Origin: Ruminococcaceae bacterium UBA1244
GTDB taxonomy: Bacteria; Bacillota; Clostridia; Oscillospirales; Acutalibacteraceae
NCBI GenBank assembly: GCA_002308635.1
Contig: DBWG01000153.1
Coordinates: forward strand, 604 to 25,746
Length of the DNA stretch: 25,143 bases
Direction: 5' to 3'
Shown: one piece after another, positions 1 through 7,631 of the stretch
Numbering within the stretch: the first letter of the stretch is position 1
How the letters are laid out: the number at the start of each line of letters is the position of its first letter
Translations under genes and position numbers: made by a program
Notes under the pieces: generated by a model
What the model saw: the letters and a program-made list of their open reading frames with translations, nothing else
The model's database searches: none
Told to the model about the DNA's origin: nothing

Positions 1-1172
1 CCATGCCGTATAACGCAGTCAAACTCGCTGTTTGTTTTAGTTGCAGGGTCATCGTACCAATAGCTGCCGAAATCGTCAATATCTGGATAAAAGCCCCACA
101 GAGCGGCTCTGTGGAAGTATTGCAGGGCGACACCTTCAAGCCGTCTGCTGATGAATTGATCCAGCACAGCGTCAATATTCCGATCGTAAAACTGTTCTTC
201 ACCGATACGGGCAATAGTTCCCGCCTTGCCGAAAATGAAAGTGAAATAGAAACGCATCAGATTATCCACGATCTCATAAAACTGCTTTTTCTTGTCGTTC
301 CGGCGGTTGATGGGGTCGGTCTTCTGAATAGTCTCCATGTCGAGAAGTATCTTCAACTGCTTATCAAGCAGACCTGTTTCGGTGCTTATAATTCTGTCCC
401 GTATCTCGCTGTAACGCTTTTTGCCGTTGCCGAGAACTTCCAGTATCCTCGCATCAAAGGACTTTTGTATTTCTCTTAGTATGACATTCTCAATGTGCGA
501 CCGCATCAGACCTGTTTCGGGCAGCAGCAGATGCTCGATGTTTTCTCGAAGTGTCATACCTGTGTCAAGATTTTCCAGAACATAGGGACTTCCGCCGAAC
601 ACAGCATAGAAAGCGACCTTGTCACGAACGGAGAGATCGGGATAGAACTTTGCTGCATCAAGATAGTCAAAATCCCGGATATGTTGTATAAGCGAAAACC
701 TGCCGAACAGCGGATTGCCTTCTTCGAGCAGTTCCTTCATCACCGTGATATACGAGCCGCAGAGTATCAGCTTGACATTCTCGGGCAGCCTGTCGATGAC
801 TGCCTGCATATAGGAATCGACCTCGTTCTTCTTTTTCGTTTGTTTGAGGTAGGGGTATTCGTCGATGATGAGCAGTATCTTTCTATCAAGTGTTTTCAGG
901 TAATCCATCATTTCAAAAAGTGAGCCGAATCTGATATTCGGCAGCCCCAGTCCCTCTGAAACGCTTTGATAGATCAGCTCCAGATTGCCCTCAAAGGTGC
1001 TTGTTACACACATATGATTGATGACAACACCGTCAAATCCTTTTGCGGCTTCACTCAGCAATGTGGTTTTTCCGACTCTGCGCTTGCCGTAGACCAGCAC
1101 CGCTGTCTTGCGTTTCCATGAGGAAAGCTCAGCATTTAACTGCCCGAGTTCTTTTTCTCTGCCGATAAACAT
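1..1172 (-). CDS. P-loop ATPase with DUF234-type C-terminus (3'-truncated)
   Basis: Reading leftward from the ATG at 1172, the frame stays open for 390 codons to the window edge, so the C-terminus is missing. The N-terminus MFIGREKELGQLN is typical of the archaeal-ATPase-like family (PF01637). The Walker A motif GKRRVGKTT lies at residues 29-37, and the Walker B motif LLIIDEYPY includes D104 and E105. A winged-helix-like middle follows (around RSHIENVILREIQKSF). The last visible residues, NSEFDCVIRHG, match the DUF234 C-terminal region, which resembles a PD-(D/E)xK nuclease. Members usually run to about 450-480 residues, so roughly 70-80 are probably off the edge. The ribosome binding site is weak (GATGTG). 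A consensus promoter lies upstream. The gene is divergent from module 1 and probably unrelated to it. The cellular role of this family is not established; involvement in mobile elements or defence is only a guess. Confidence 0.9.
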   Translation of the reverse strand, partial: MFIGREKELGQLNAELSSWKRKTAVLVYGKRRVGKTTLLSEAAKGFDGVVINHMCVTSTFEGNLELIYQSVSEGLGLPNIRFGSLFEMMDYLKTLDRKILLIIDEYPYLKQTKKKNEVDSYMQAVIDRLPENVKLILCGSYITVMKELLEEGNPLFGRFSLIQHIRDFDYLDAAKFYPDLSVRDKVAFYAVFGGSPYVLENLDTGMTLRENIEHLLLPETGLMRSHIENVILREIQKSFDARILEVLGNGKKRYSEIRDRIISTETGLLDKQLKILLDMETIQKTDPINRRNDKKKQFYEIVDNLMRFYFTFIFGKAGTIARIGEEQFYDRNIDAVLDQFISRRLEGVALQYFHRAALWGFYPDIDDFGSYWYDDPATKTNSEFDCVIRH

Positions 1173-1629
1173 AGCATCACATCTTTTCTGAATATATCTT
1201 CTCTGAATTATATTTCAGTATAATGTTATTTTACCACAGCACATCCTGAACGTCAAGGTTATGAATAGTTTTTCAGTGAAATATTTTTCAGAAAATGCCG
1301 CAGCCGTTTTAATGAGTGGTTATGAATAGTATGTCGATATATAGTTCACTATATTCTGCGCAGGGAAAAGATCACCTGTTGATGAATAAAGATAGCCGTC
1401 CGGGTGGGGGTCCGAACGGTTGTAATACATTTTAGAACATTTTATTAGAAAAGGAAAAAGTATCATAAACATTATTTCGGTAATCGGAGCAAGTTGGAAA
1501 CAAGGTAGAAAAAATATAGAATATTTGATAAGATAAAGTGAGATATTTTATCGTAAATCCGTAGTATATAGATAGGAAGACAAAATAAGAATTATTGATT
1601 TTATGAAAGCTTAAATAGGGGGTGAGACC
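1173..1629. other. Non-coding stretch of 457 bases between divergent genes
   Basis: No gene of ordinary size is seen. The left part holds the ATPase promoter. A 13-base direct repeat, GGTTATGAATAGT, occurs at 1257-1269 and 1318-1330. Several TTCAG/CTGAA blocks cluster at 1203-1292. A GC-rich patch at about 1395-1420 can form a short imperfect hairpin (CCGTCCGG with TCCGAACGG) and lies within a 17-codon frame at 1382-1435. A possible promoter for module 1 is TTGGAA (1494-1499), 17 bases, TAGAAT (1517-1522), which would give a leader of about 100 bases; this is weak. The right end is very AT-rich up to the ribosome binding site at 1617-1624. Confidence 0.5.
1228..1256 (-). promoter_or_regulatory. 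Sigma-A-type promoter of the ATPase gene
   Basis: On the minus strand TTGACG (1251-1256) is followed after exactly 17 bases by TAAAAT (1228-1233), with T-G-G just before the -10 element. It lies 56 bases upstream of the ATPase ATG. An imperfect inverted repeat (CTGAAttatatTTCAG, 1203-1218) lies just downstream of the expected transcription start and could be an operator or leader hairpin. Confidence 0.7.
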
Positions 1630-2184
1630 TTGGAAGACAGTAAGATAATCGAATTACTCTTTGATCGTTCCGAAGAAGCAATAACCGAACTATCAGAAAA
1701 ATACGGTAAGATCTGTAAAAGTGTGGCTGAAAATATACTTAATAATCATCGTGATTCTGAAGAATGTGTAAATGATGCTTTTTTAGCTGTATGGAATACA
1801 ATACCGCCGCAACATCCTGAACATCTTCTGAGTTATGTCTGCCGAATCGTCCGTAATCTTGCCGTTAAAAAATTTCATGCTAATACTGCTCAAAAACGAA
1901 ACAGTATTTATGACGTTGCTCTTGACGAGATAAAGGAATGTTTCCCATCGTCTGTTTCAGTTGAGGATGAAATAGAAGCTATTGAAGTTTCAAGAGCAAT
2001 TGACCGTTTCCTTGAGTCAATGGATAAGCAAAACAGGATATTATTTGTGAGGCGATATTTTTATTCGGATTCTGTTGAAGAGCTTGCCGAACTGTTCAGG
2101 ACAAGCAAGCATAATATTTCAGTCAGGCTTTCACGCATAAGAAAAAATCTAAAAAAATATCTGATAAAGGAGGGTGTGCTATAA
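1630..2184 (+). CDS. ECF-like sigma factor, module 1
   Basis: This 184-residue protein has the two-domain layout of an extracytoplasmic-function sigma factor. The region 2-like helices lie at about residues 15-90, including ECVNDAFLAVWNTIPP, and the region 4 helix-turn-helix at about 130-180, including SVEELAELFRTSKHNISVRL and a basic tail (RIRKNLKKYL). The start must be TTG at 1630: an in-frame TAA stands at 1612-1614, no ATG or GTG lies between, and AGGGGGTG is correctly placed. It is closely related to the module 3 sigma factor (shared MxDSKI, AITE, EKYG, VND, WN, PP and NTAQKR blocks). The stop overlaps the next ATG by one base (TAATG), so translation of the two is probably coupled. It should bind core RNA polymerase and be held by the downstream membrane protein. 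The target promoters are unknown. Confidence 0.88.
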   Translation: MEDSKIIELLFDRSEEAITELSEKYGKICKSVAENILNNHRDSEECVNDAFLAVWNTIPPQHPEHLLSYVCRIVRNLAVKKFHANTAQKRNSIYDVALDEIKECFPSSVSVEDEIEAIEVSRAIDRFLESMDKQNRILFVRRYFYSDSVEELAELFRTSKHNISVRLSRIRKNLKKYLIKEGVL

Positions 2185-2912
2185 TGAAACAAGAGCAAAT
2201 TTCTGAATGTATCGGCTTGATAAACGATAAATACATTGATGAAGCTGCTGCCTTTGTTGCTGACAGTTTTGTTAATGATGATTCCGGGTCAGATAAGGAC
2301 AGGACGGTTATGAGGAAAAAGTCAAGAGTTGCTTTTGTTATTATCGCTGCTGCGGTGATTGCAGCGGCGGGTACTATAATAAGTGTAACTGCAAAACGCA
2401 GCATCAGCGGACCGCCTTCTTTGGAGGATGAGCTTGTCTCCGGCTATGATAATAGCTATGTACCCACAGAGAAAGACTATATACGCACCGAAATTTATGA
2501 TGATCTTAACAACAGGAAAGATAAATTGCGTCAGGAAATGACAGCAAACGGCAAGGATGCCAAAGAAGCATATTGGGATGCTGATAATCAGGTAGAATAT
2601 GAACGGGCAATGGAAGCTGTTGATATTTTGAAAAAGTATAACAAGCTCAGCAATGATTTTACTTTAAACGGAGAAAATAATATCAATAAAGTTATGTGGA
2701 CTGCCTGCGAACTTATCAACAGTTCAGGTGACATTAATATAAGAGACCAGGTCTTCCTTGAAATGTTTCTTATAGCTAATTATTCTTATGCTGATGAAGA
2801 CTTAAGGAAAGAGATTGATAATACTGTTCCGCATGGGTATAAAAGAAACATCTTTTACAGAAGAGATCCGGAACAAAACTGCGAATCGCAGCATAAAGAA
2901 ATAAGCAGTTGA
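2184..2912 (+). CDS. Single-pass membrane protein, probable anti-sigma factor of module 1
   Basis: A 242-residue protein with a cytoplasmic N-terminus of about 47 residues, one membrane helix at about 48-70 (VAFVIIAAAVIAAAGTIISV) and an outward C-terminal domain. The N-terminal segment ISECIGLINDKYIDEAA matches the start of the module 3 anti-sigma candidate (DILTALGDMDDELIEES), which suggests that both bind sigma factors of the same lineage. The ectodomain is charged and probably mostly helical, with no PepSY-like or DUF4179-like block that I recognise. It starts in the TAATG overlap with a strong AAGGAGGG site. A terminator follows and there is no transporter gene, unlike modules 2-4. The anti-sigma role is inferred from position, topology and the shared N-terminal motif. 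Confidence 0.75.
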   Translation: MKQEQISECIGLINDKYIDEAAAFVADSFVNDDSGSDKDRTVMRKKSRVAFVIIAAAVIAAAGTIISVTAKRSISGPPSLEDELVSGYDNSYVPTEKDYIRTEIYDDLNNRKDKLRQEMTANGKDAKEAYWDADNQVEYERAMEAVDILKKYNKLSNDFTLNGENNINKVMWTACELINSSGDINIRDQVFLEMFLIANYSYADEDLRKEIDNTVPHGYKRNIFYRRDPEQNCESQHKEISS

Positions 2913-2955
2913 TTTATACGAGGCTTATTTCGCACAGTAAATAATAGGTATAAGC

Positions 2956-2996
2956 ACACTACCCGACTTCCGTTTCAGAGGTCGGGCGGTGTTTTG
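2956..2996 (+). terminator. Rho-independent terminator of module 1
   Basis: The arm CACTACCCGACTTC (2957-2970) pairs with GAGGTCGGGCGGTG (2978-2991) across a 7-base loop, with a few G-U or mismatched positions. TTTT and further T residues follow. It is 44 bases beyond the module 1 anti-sigma stop and separates modules 1 and 2. Confidence 0.8.
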
Positions 2997-3080
2997 ATTT
3001 GTATGCTATATGTTTTATAATACGAAATCATATCTTCACTAAGAAATGACAAATGAAAATTTTTTCTGAAAATCTGAACC

Positions 3081-3120
3081 GAAACCTGTGTTTGAACAGT
3101 TATATATACAGAAGATCTTC
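3081..3120 (+). promoter_or_regulatory. Promoter-like region and 10-base palindrome before module 2
   Basis: GAAACC (3081-3086) is followed after 18 bases by TATACA (3105-3110) and directly by the perfect palindrome GAAGATCTTC (3111-3120). The palindrome ends 22 bases before the chosen ATG. The GAAAC element resembles the -35 box of many ECF-controlled promoters, and the layout is partly shared with module 4. Assignment as an autoregulated promoter is inference. Confidence 0.4.
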
Positions 3121-3142
3121 ACAAAAGCCAAGGGGTGATGAA

Positions 3143-3688
3143 ATGCTTGAACACAAAATAACAGCCGGCTTGAAAAAAAGAGATGCAAAAGCGTTTGAAG
3201 AAGCAATAAAACGGTTCACTCCGCTTGTGGCAAGTATTGTCCGCAATGTTTCAAGAGGCAGTCTCTCAAAGGAAGACATGGAAGAAACCGTTGCAGATGT
3301 ATTTGTGACCTTGTGGAAAAACACTGATAATATAGTTGACAGCAAGCTGAAGGGTTATATTTGCTGTATTGCAAAAACAAAGGCACTTACAAAGATAACC
3401 TCCGTCAACAGACATATTTTGCTTGATATTGATGATTATGATGCCGAAGATGACTTTTCCGTATCCTCTGAGGTCGAAAAGCAAGAGATCGTCAATAGCC
3501 TTCGTGAAATTATATCAGAAACAGAAATGCCCGAAAAGGAGATCGTCATCCGTTATTACTACTATTATCAGAGCATTACTCAGATCGCAGAAATAATGAA
3601 AATGAATCCGGAAACGGTCAAAACCAAACTGAGACGCACAAGGGACAAAATAAAGCGCAGATTGTCAGAAAGGGGTTATACACTATGA
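3143..3688 (+). CDS. ECF-like sigma factor, module 2
   Basis: A 181-residue sigma factor. Region 2 lies at about residues 20-85 (FVTLWKN, GYICCIAKTK), an acidic linker (DIDDYDAEDD) follows, and the region 4 helix-turn-helix lies at about 125-178 (SITQIAEIMKMNPETVKTKL). The frame is open upstream to an ATG at 3053, but the ATG at 3143 is preferred: AAGGGG lies 7 bases before it, the protein then has exactly the same length as the module 4 sigma factor, and the palindrome and promoter-like sequence lie inside the rejected extension. The stop overlaps the following ATG in ATGA (3685-3688), a sign of translational coupling with the anti-sigma gene. It belongs to the same lineage as the module 4 sigma factor. 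It probably drives its own operon. Confidence 0.9.
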   Translation: MLEHKITAGLKKRDAKAFEEAIKRFTPLVASIVRNVSRGSLSKEDMEETVADVFVTLWKNTDNIVDSKLKGYICCIAKTKALTKITSVNRHILLDIDDYDAEDDFSVSSEVEKQEIVNSLREIISETEMPEKEIVIRYYYYYQSITQIAEIMKMNPETVKTKLRRTRDKIKRRLSERGYTL

Positions 3689-5025
3689 AAACCACATTCA
3701 AAGATCTTTTTTTGGATTTTGATGATGACCTGATAGGCATAGAAGAAGAATCAGTCTTTGTCAATACGGATATAAATGAAGAATCGGTAATGAAAATTGC
3801 TCTCTCCCGTTCGGCAAAAAAGAAGCCATTCAGCAAAAGCATAAAAGTTTTAATGATAGCCGCAGCGATAACAATTACTATGGGGATCTGCTCGAGTGTG
3901 ATCCTTGCAAATTCAGAAGTGAGAAACACGTTCAGAGAGTTTTTTGGCGGCAGTATGGAATCTGCAGGTATCTATGACGGCGGAGATGTTCGGATAAAAA
4001 CCGACGACCCGAACCTTGATATTGAATTTTCGGGAGTTTCCGGCGACGGATATGAAGTGTATGCAGTTATGACGGCGAAGAAAAAGGACGGCAGTACATT
4101 TACCGATGAGGATTATTTGTACCCGATCACTGCAACAAAATCTGAAGCTTCAAAAAAGTATCTTGAATCACTGAAAGGCAGTAAAGAATTTGACCAGAAT
4201 ATGCTTCTTTCCGATCTGGCGGACTTTATGGGAATTCAGGCAACAGTCAGGGACAATGACGGAAACAACTTTGGCTACGGTGATTCGGGCAGTGCAATGA
4301 TACAGGCCAAATATTATCTTAGCAGCGACAGAAAAAACATGAAGATACTTGTTCGTCTTGATGAAGAATCAAGCGGTACAAAGCACCTTGATTCGCTTGA
4401 CGGAACTATGACCATCAAAAGCATCTGTTTTACCGCTCAAAAGAACATCAGGACAATTATGACATCAGACGGTTCGGATCCCGATTCACATGACAGATAC
4501 CTGAAAAAGATAGAAGAGCTGGATATAGATAAATCGGATTGTGCCATACTGCATACAGAAAATGAAAACATATATTGTCAGGTTGACAGAAAGACATACC
4601 CGCTTGGGTTTGAAGTTACTTTCGATATGAATTACAGATACAAAAACAATATCGAAATGGAACTTGAGCCGTCTGATGCACCTCATTTTATAGAAAAGAA
4701 CTCAAGGGACATCCGGATGACTATATCGCCTTTTTCTGTAAGGCTCAAAGCCGAGAAGGATTATGACGGGAGTATGGTGGTTTTTTATCCTGTTGATGTT
4801 GACAGTTCTAAGTTCATTATGAAGGACGGGACGGAGTATTACCTGCTTGTCAGCGAAGGAGCCGGCAGCGGAGGATCTGCAAAAGGATATGTCAAAGACA
4901 GCCTGAAAATATCTTTTGTCAGCTCCGATCCTCTCAGCGGACTTGAAAAAGAATTGAATATTATAGATACAAAAGAAATTTCAAAGCTCATTATCAACGA
5001 CGATGTAATATATGATGCAGGATAA
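3685..5025 (+). CDS. DUF4179-like transmembrane anti-sigma factor, module 2
   Basis: A 446-residue single-pass membrane protein. Residues 1-53 are cytoplasmic and begin with FKDLFLDFDDDLIG, a membrane helix lies at about 54-75 (VLMIAAAITITMGICSSVIL), and the rest is an outward beta-rich domain. The stretch just after the helix (EVRNTFREFFGG, then NLDIEFSGVSGDGYEVYAVM) is typical of DUF4179 proteins, which commonly follow sigma genes in Clostridia. The whole length aligns with the 434-residue module 4 protein, including the SAGIY/AAGLY block, a YYLSSDRKNMKI-like block and a C-terminal KLIINDDVIY-like end. It is likely to hold the sigma factor at the membrane and release it on an extracellular signal. 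The ATGA overlap and position support this. The ligand is unknown. Confidence 0.82.
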   Translation: MKTTFKDLFLDFDDDLIGIEEESVFVNTDINEESVMKIALSRSAKKKPFSKSIKVLMIAAAITITMGICSSVILANSEVRNTFREFFGGSMESAGIYDGGDVRIKTDDPNLDIEFSGVSGDGYEVYAVMTAKKKDGSTFTDEDYLYPITATKSEASKKYLESLKGSKEFDQNMLLSDLADFMGIQATVRDNDGNNFGYGDSGSAMIQAKYYLSSDRKNMKILVRLDEESSGTKHLDSLDGTMTIKSICFTAQKNIRTIMTSDGSDPDSHDRYLKKIEELDIDKSDCAILHTENENIYCQVDRKTYPLGFEVTFDMNYRYKNNIEMELEPSDAPHFIEKNSRDIRMTISPFSVRLKAEKDYDGSMVVFYPVDVDSSKFIMKDGTEYYLLVSEGAGSGGSAKGYVKDSLKISFVSSDPLSGLEKELNIIDTKEISKLIINDDVIYDAG

Positions 5026-5072
5026 CAGATTTTTAGACAGTGTACTCTGTTAAAAAAAGGAGAATGAAATTT

Positions 5073-6344
5073 ATGTGGTTATCACTTATTTTCAAGAACC
5101 TTAAATCTTTTGTACATACCAAGCCGGTACTTTTTTTGTTTATTATAATATCGCAGGTCGTATGTGTAACAGCGTCTTTAGCTGTGGCAGGCATGGTAAA
5201 TGCCGTTACTCCTGTTCCTCAGGATGACCGCGGATACAGCGCCTTGTCTTTTTATATTGACTTTGAAGATCATCCAAATAGTTCTGCCGAATCTGTTCGA
5301 TGCGTAAGTATATTTGACTTAAAAGAAAAAAAGTTTCTTTATATAGGTGAAGACAACGAAGCTGCTGCCAGAATTCGTAAAGAGCACCAAAACCGTATTT
5401 CTGAATGCGGATATATTGCAAGAACCTCAGATACAAAGCAAAACCTGTACAAAGATATGAAAAAGAAGATATATTCTGTTTTACAAACCTGCAGCAGAGA
5501 GCTTTCTTACTGGGAAATTGGCGGAGGTATTGAAGAGGATAATACAGGAACTGTAGGTTATTTAGCGGTATCAGCTGATGATGAATGGATGAAGCAGTAC
5601 AGACCCTATCTTTATGGAGAAGGAAACAAAATACAGGTTGCAAAAAACAAATACTATGAGTCTAAGTATCAGAACCTTGCAGTCGGTGACGATATAAAAA
5701 TCTGCAATACCGAATATACAGTATCAAAAATAGTTGAAAAACAGATAGAACCGCCTGATATTTCTACTGTCATTGAGCTAAACGCAAAAGCAGTGGATGA
5801 TGAGTTTACGGTTCATTGGATAGCATTTACATTGAAAAATGAAACGGATCAAAGTGGAATTGCAAAAATCAGTGATGCTATTCGGAAAAACTTCGGCGAT
5901 ATGTCTCCGAAGATAGACGAACCTGAGGCGCCGCCTTTGATGGAAAAACAGTTTAATAATATGGTATACGTATTGGCATTCATCATAATAGTGGTTGTGT
6001 TACTGAATGTTTCACGTCTGTACTCATACATAATGTCTGCAAGAGTCAAAGCGCTGGCTGTTTATTCATTATGCGGTTCCAGCAAAATAAAGTCGTTTAT
6101 TGTCTACATATCTGAAATCATTCTTTTGATGCTGATGTCTTTCGTTTTGGGAGCAGTTCTGTTTCATTTTGTGCTTATTGCGCCTGTCTCTCAGGTATTC
6201 CCTTCTTTTTCGGAGTTTTTCACGTTCGATATTTATCTGAAAATCTTTGGTATGTATATCGTCTCGGGGCTGATAATAATGGCTCTTTCTTTAATACCTT
6301 TCATTACACGTTCCATTACATCATTGACCAAAGGTGGAAAATAA
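5073..6344 (+). CDS. FtsX-type ABC permease A, module 2
   Basis: A 423-residue membrane protein with FtsX/MacB-like topology: one N-terminal helix (about 17-42), a large extracellular domain (about 43-290), then three C-terminal helices (about 297-316, 348-372 and 390-412). The cytoplasmic coupling loop reads LAVYSLCGSSKIKSF, with Cys334 where related permeases usually have a small residue in a LGAS-like motif. The ATG at 5073 is preferred over the GTG at 5040 and ATG at 5064, because AGGAG (5058-5062) is 10 bases upstream of it and the module 4 homologue also starts with Met-Trp. It is likely to form a heterodimer with permease B downstream and be powered by the ATPase at 7632. The substrate is unknown; peptide or lipid export or antimicrobial peptide resistance are options. 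Confidence 0.85.
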   Translation: MWLSLIFKNLKSFVHTKPVLFLFIIISQVVCVTASLAVAGMVNAVTPVPQDDRGYSALSFYIDFEDHPNSSAESVRCVSIFDLKEKKFLYIGEDNEAAARIRKEHQNRISECGYIARTSDTKQNLYKDMKKKIYSVLQTCSRELSYWEIGGGIEEDNTGTVGYLAVSADDEWMKQYRPYLYGEGNKIQVAKNKYYESKYQNLAVGDDIKICNTEYTVSKIVEKQIEPPDISTVIELNAKAVDDEFTVHWIAFTLKNETDQSGIAKISDAIRKNFGDMSPKIDEPEAPPLMEKQFNNMVYVLAFIIIVVVLLNVSRLYSYIMSARVKALAVYSLCGSSKIKSFIVYISEIILLMLMSFVLGAVLFHFVLIAPVSQVFPSFSEFFTFDIYLKIFGMYIVSGLIIMALSLIPFITRSITSLTKGGK

Positions 6345-6345
6345 C

Positions 6346-7629
6346 ATGATTAAGTATTTCAGACTCGCTTATGATATTATTACAAACAAATTATTGTTTA
6401 ACATGCTTATTATCCTTGAAATAGCGGGAATGCTTGTTCTTACGAATATCGTTATAGCTTCATATAACAGTAAAAAAATGCTCTATTTGCCGTATAAGGA
6501 TATTTTATCTGACAAAGGAGTCGTATTTGCCGCATATAGTCACGAAATACTTGAATTCAGCGAAAATAAGGATGTTCAGGCGATTTGTGAGCGGCATAAG
6601 GGCAATATAGATTATCGTGAACTTACAGATTTGTTCTTGAATGATCTGAAGGGCAATGTAACTATCCGATATACTTTAAGCAACACCATAGAAAACGGCG
6701 GATTATGTTCCGTAATGTCAGGAGATCGGGCAGATACAATTATTCTTTATTCACTTGATCATGATGTTTTTGAAAGGCTTAGAATGCCTTTGTCTTCGGG
6801 CAGATGGGCATCATCGGAAAAGAATAGTGACGGTGAAACAGAAGCTGTCATATCATGCGGTACAAACGCCCAACTTAACAAGGTATATGATACCAAGTAC
6901 GGAAAAATAAAAATTGTCGGTATCCTTACGCAATCTACATACATTCCGCCTGGTCAGTTTACGTCTGATGATCAGACTGAAATGCGAAGCATATTTGACT
7001 ATTACCAGAGCTTTGACAGTAGGATAAGCCTTCATGCGCCGTTTATTTTAATGGATCAGATCAATTATCCGACCGATGTTTACTTTGAACCCGAAAATAT
7101 ATGGTTTATATCTTATGGAGAACATATAAGCGAAGAGGATATCAGAGCCAATAACGAATATCTGAAACAATTCGGAGAAATCCGCAGCAAATACGGTGAA
7201 GAAAGCTTTCGGACTGTAAACGAAAAAAGCATTCAAGTTATAAACAATACATATCTTCGTATGCTGCCTATAATTCTATCGGTGGCGGTTGTAGTATTGG
7301 CAGGACTAATCGGTTCGGTTGCGATCGCAACTGTACGGCAAAAAAGGAATTTCGGAATTTTCTTCCTTTGCGGCTGTCAGCACAGGGATTGCACAAAAAT
7401 TATTCTTGCATATCTGTCGATCCTGTTTGCAGCATCGGCTTTCATTACTATAATAACCATACTGATCATGAGGTTTTTGAATATGGACAGTCTGATCGGT
7501 TCTGTTTACGATTGGAATAACCTGATTATCAGTATTTCTGAAATCGTTGTTATGTATCTGTTGGCGATTATTTTGCCGTACAATATCATTAAGTCAGAAT
7601 CACCCGTCGAAACTATCAAGGAGAACTGA
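6346..7629 (+). CDS. FtsX-type ABC permease B, module 2
   Basis: A 427-residue protein with the same topology as its neighbour: one N-terminal helix (about 13-35), a large extracellular domain and three C-terminal helices beginning RMLPIILSVAVVVLAGLIG. The coupling loop reads RNFGIFFLCGCQHRDC, placing Cys342, Cys344 and Cys349 on the cytoplasmic side; the same CxCx4C pattern is in the module 4 homologue. The protein ends SPVETIKEN. The ATG at 6346 is chosen over the GTG at 6334 because AAAGGTGG lies 8 bases before it. The start is next to the stop of permease A. Pairing of two different single-unit FtsX permeases with one ATPase recalls LolC/LolE or VexP1/VexP3, but that is analogy of layout only. 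Confidence 0.85.
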   Translation: MIKYFRLAYDIITNKLLFNMLIILEIAGMLVLTNIVIASYNSKKMLYLPYKDILSDKGVVFAAYSHEILEFSENKDVQAICERHKGNIDYRELTDLFLNDLKGNVTIRYTLSNTIENGGLCSVMSGDRADTIILYSLDHDVFERLRMPLSSGRWASSEKNSDGETEAVISCGTNAQLNKVYDTKYGKIKIVGILTQSTYIPPGQFTSDDQTEMRSIFDYYQSFDSRISLHAPFILMDQINYPTDVYFEPENIWFISYGEHISEEDIRANNEYLKQFGEIRSKYGEESFRTVNEKSIQVINNTYLRMLPIILSVAVVVLAGLIGSVAIATVRQKRNFGIFFLCGCQHRDCTKIILAYLSILFAASAFITIITILIMRFLNMDSLIGSVYDWNNLIISISEIVVMYLLAIILPYNIIKSESPVETIKEN

Positions 7630-7631
7630 AT

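Noticed and set aside
3..923. Plus-strand open frames opposite the ATPase gene
   Set aside because: Shadows of the minus-strand coding sequence, which has intact Walker motifs; no ribosome binding sites or recognisable domains.
3053..3142. Upstream extension of the module 2 sigma gene to ATG 3053
   Set aside because: It would place the promoter-like region and palindrome inside the gene and give 30 extra residues absent from the module 4 paralogue; ATG 3143 has a good AAGGGG site.
5040..5072. GTG 5040 or ATG 5064 as start of permease A in module 2
   Set aside because: The AGGAG site lies after GTG 5040 and only one base before ATG 5064; ATG 5073 fits spacing and the paralogue.
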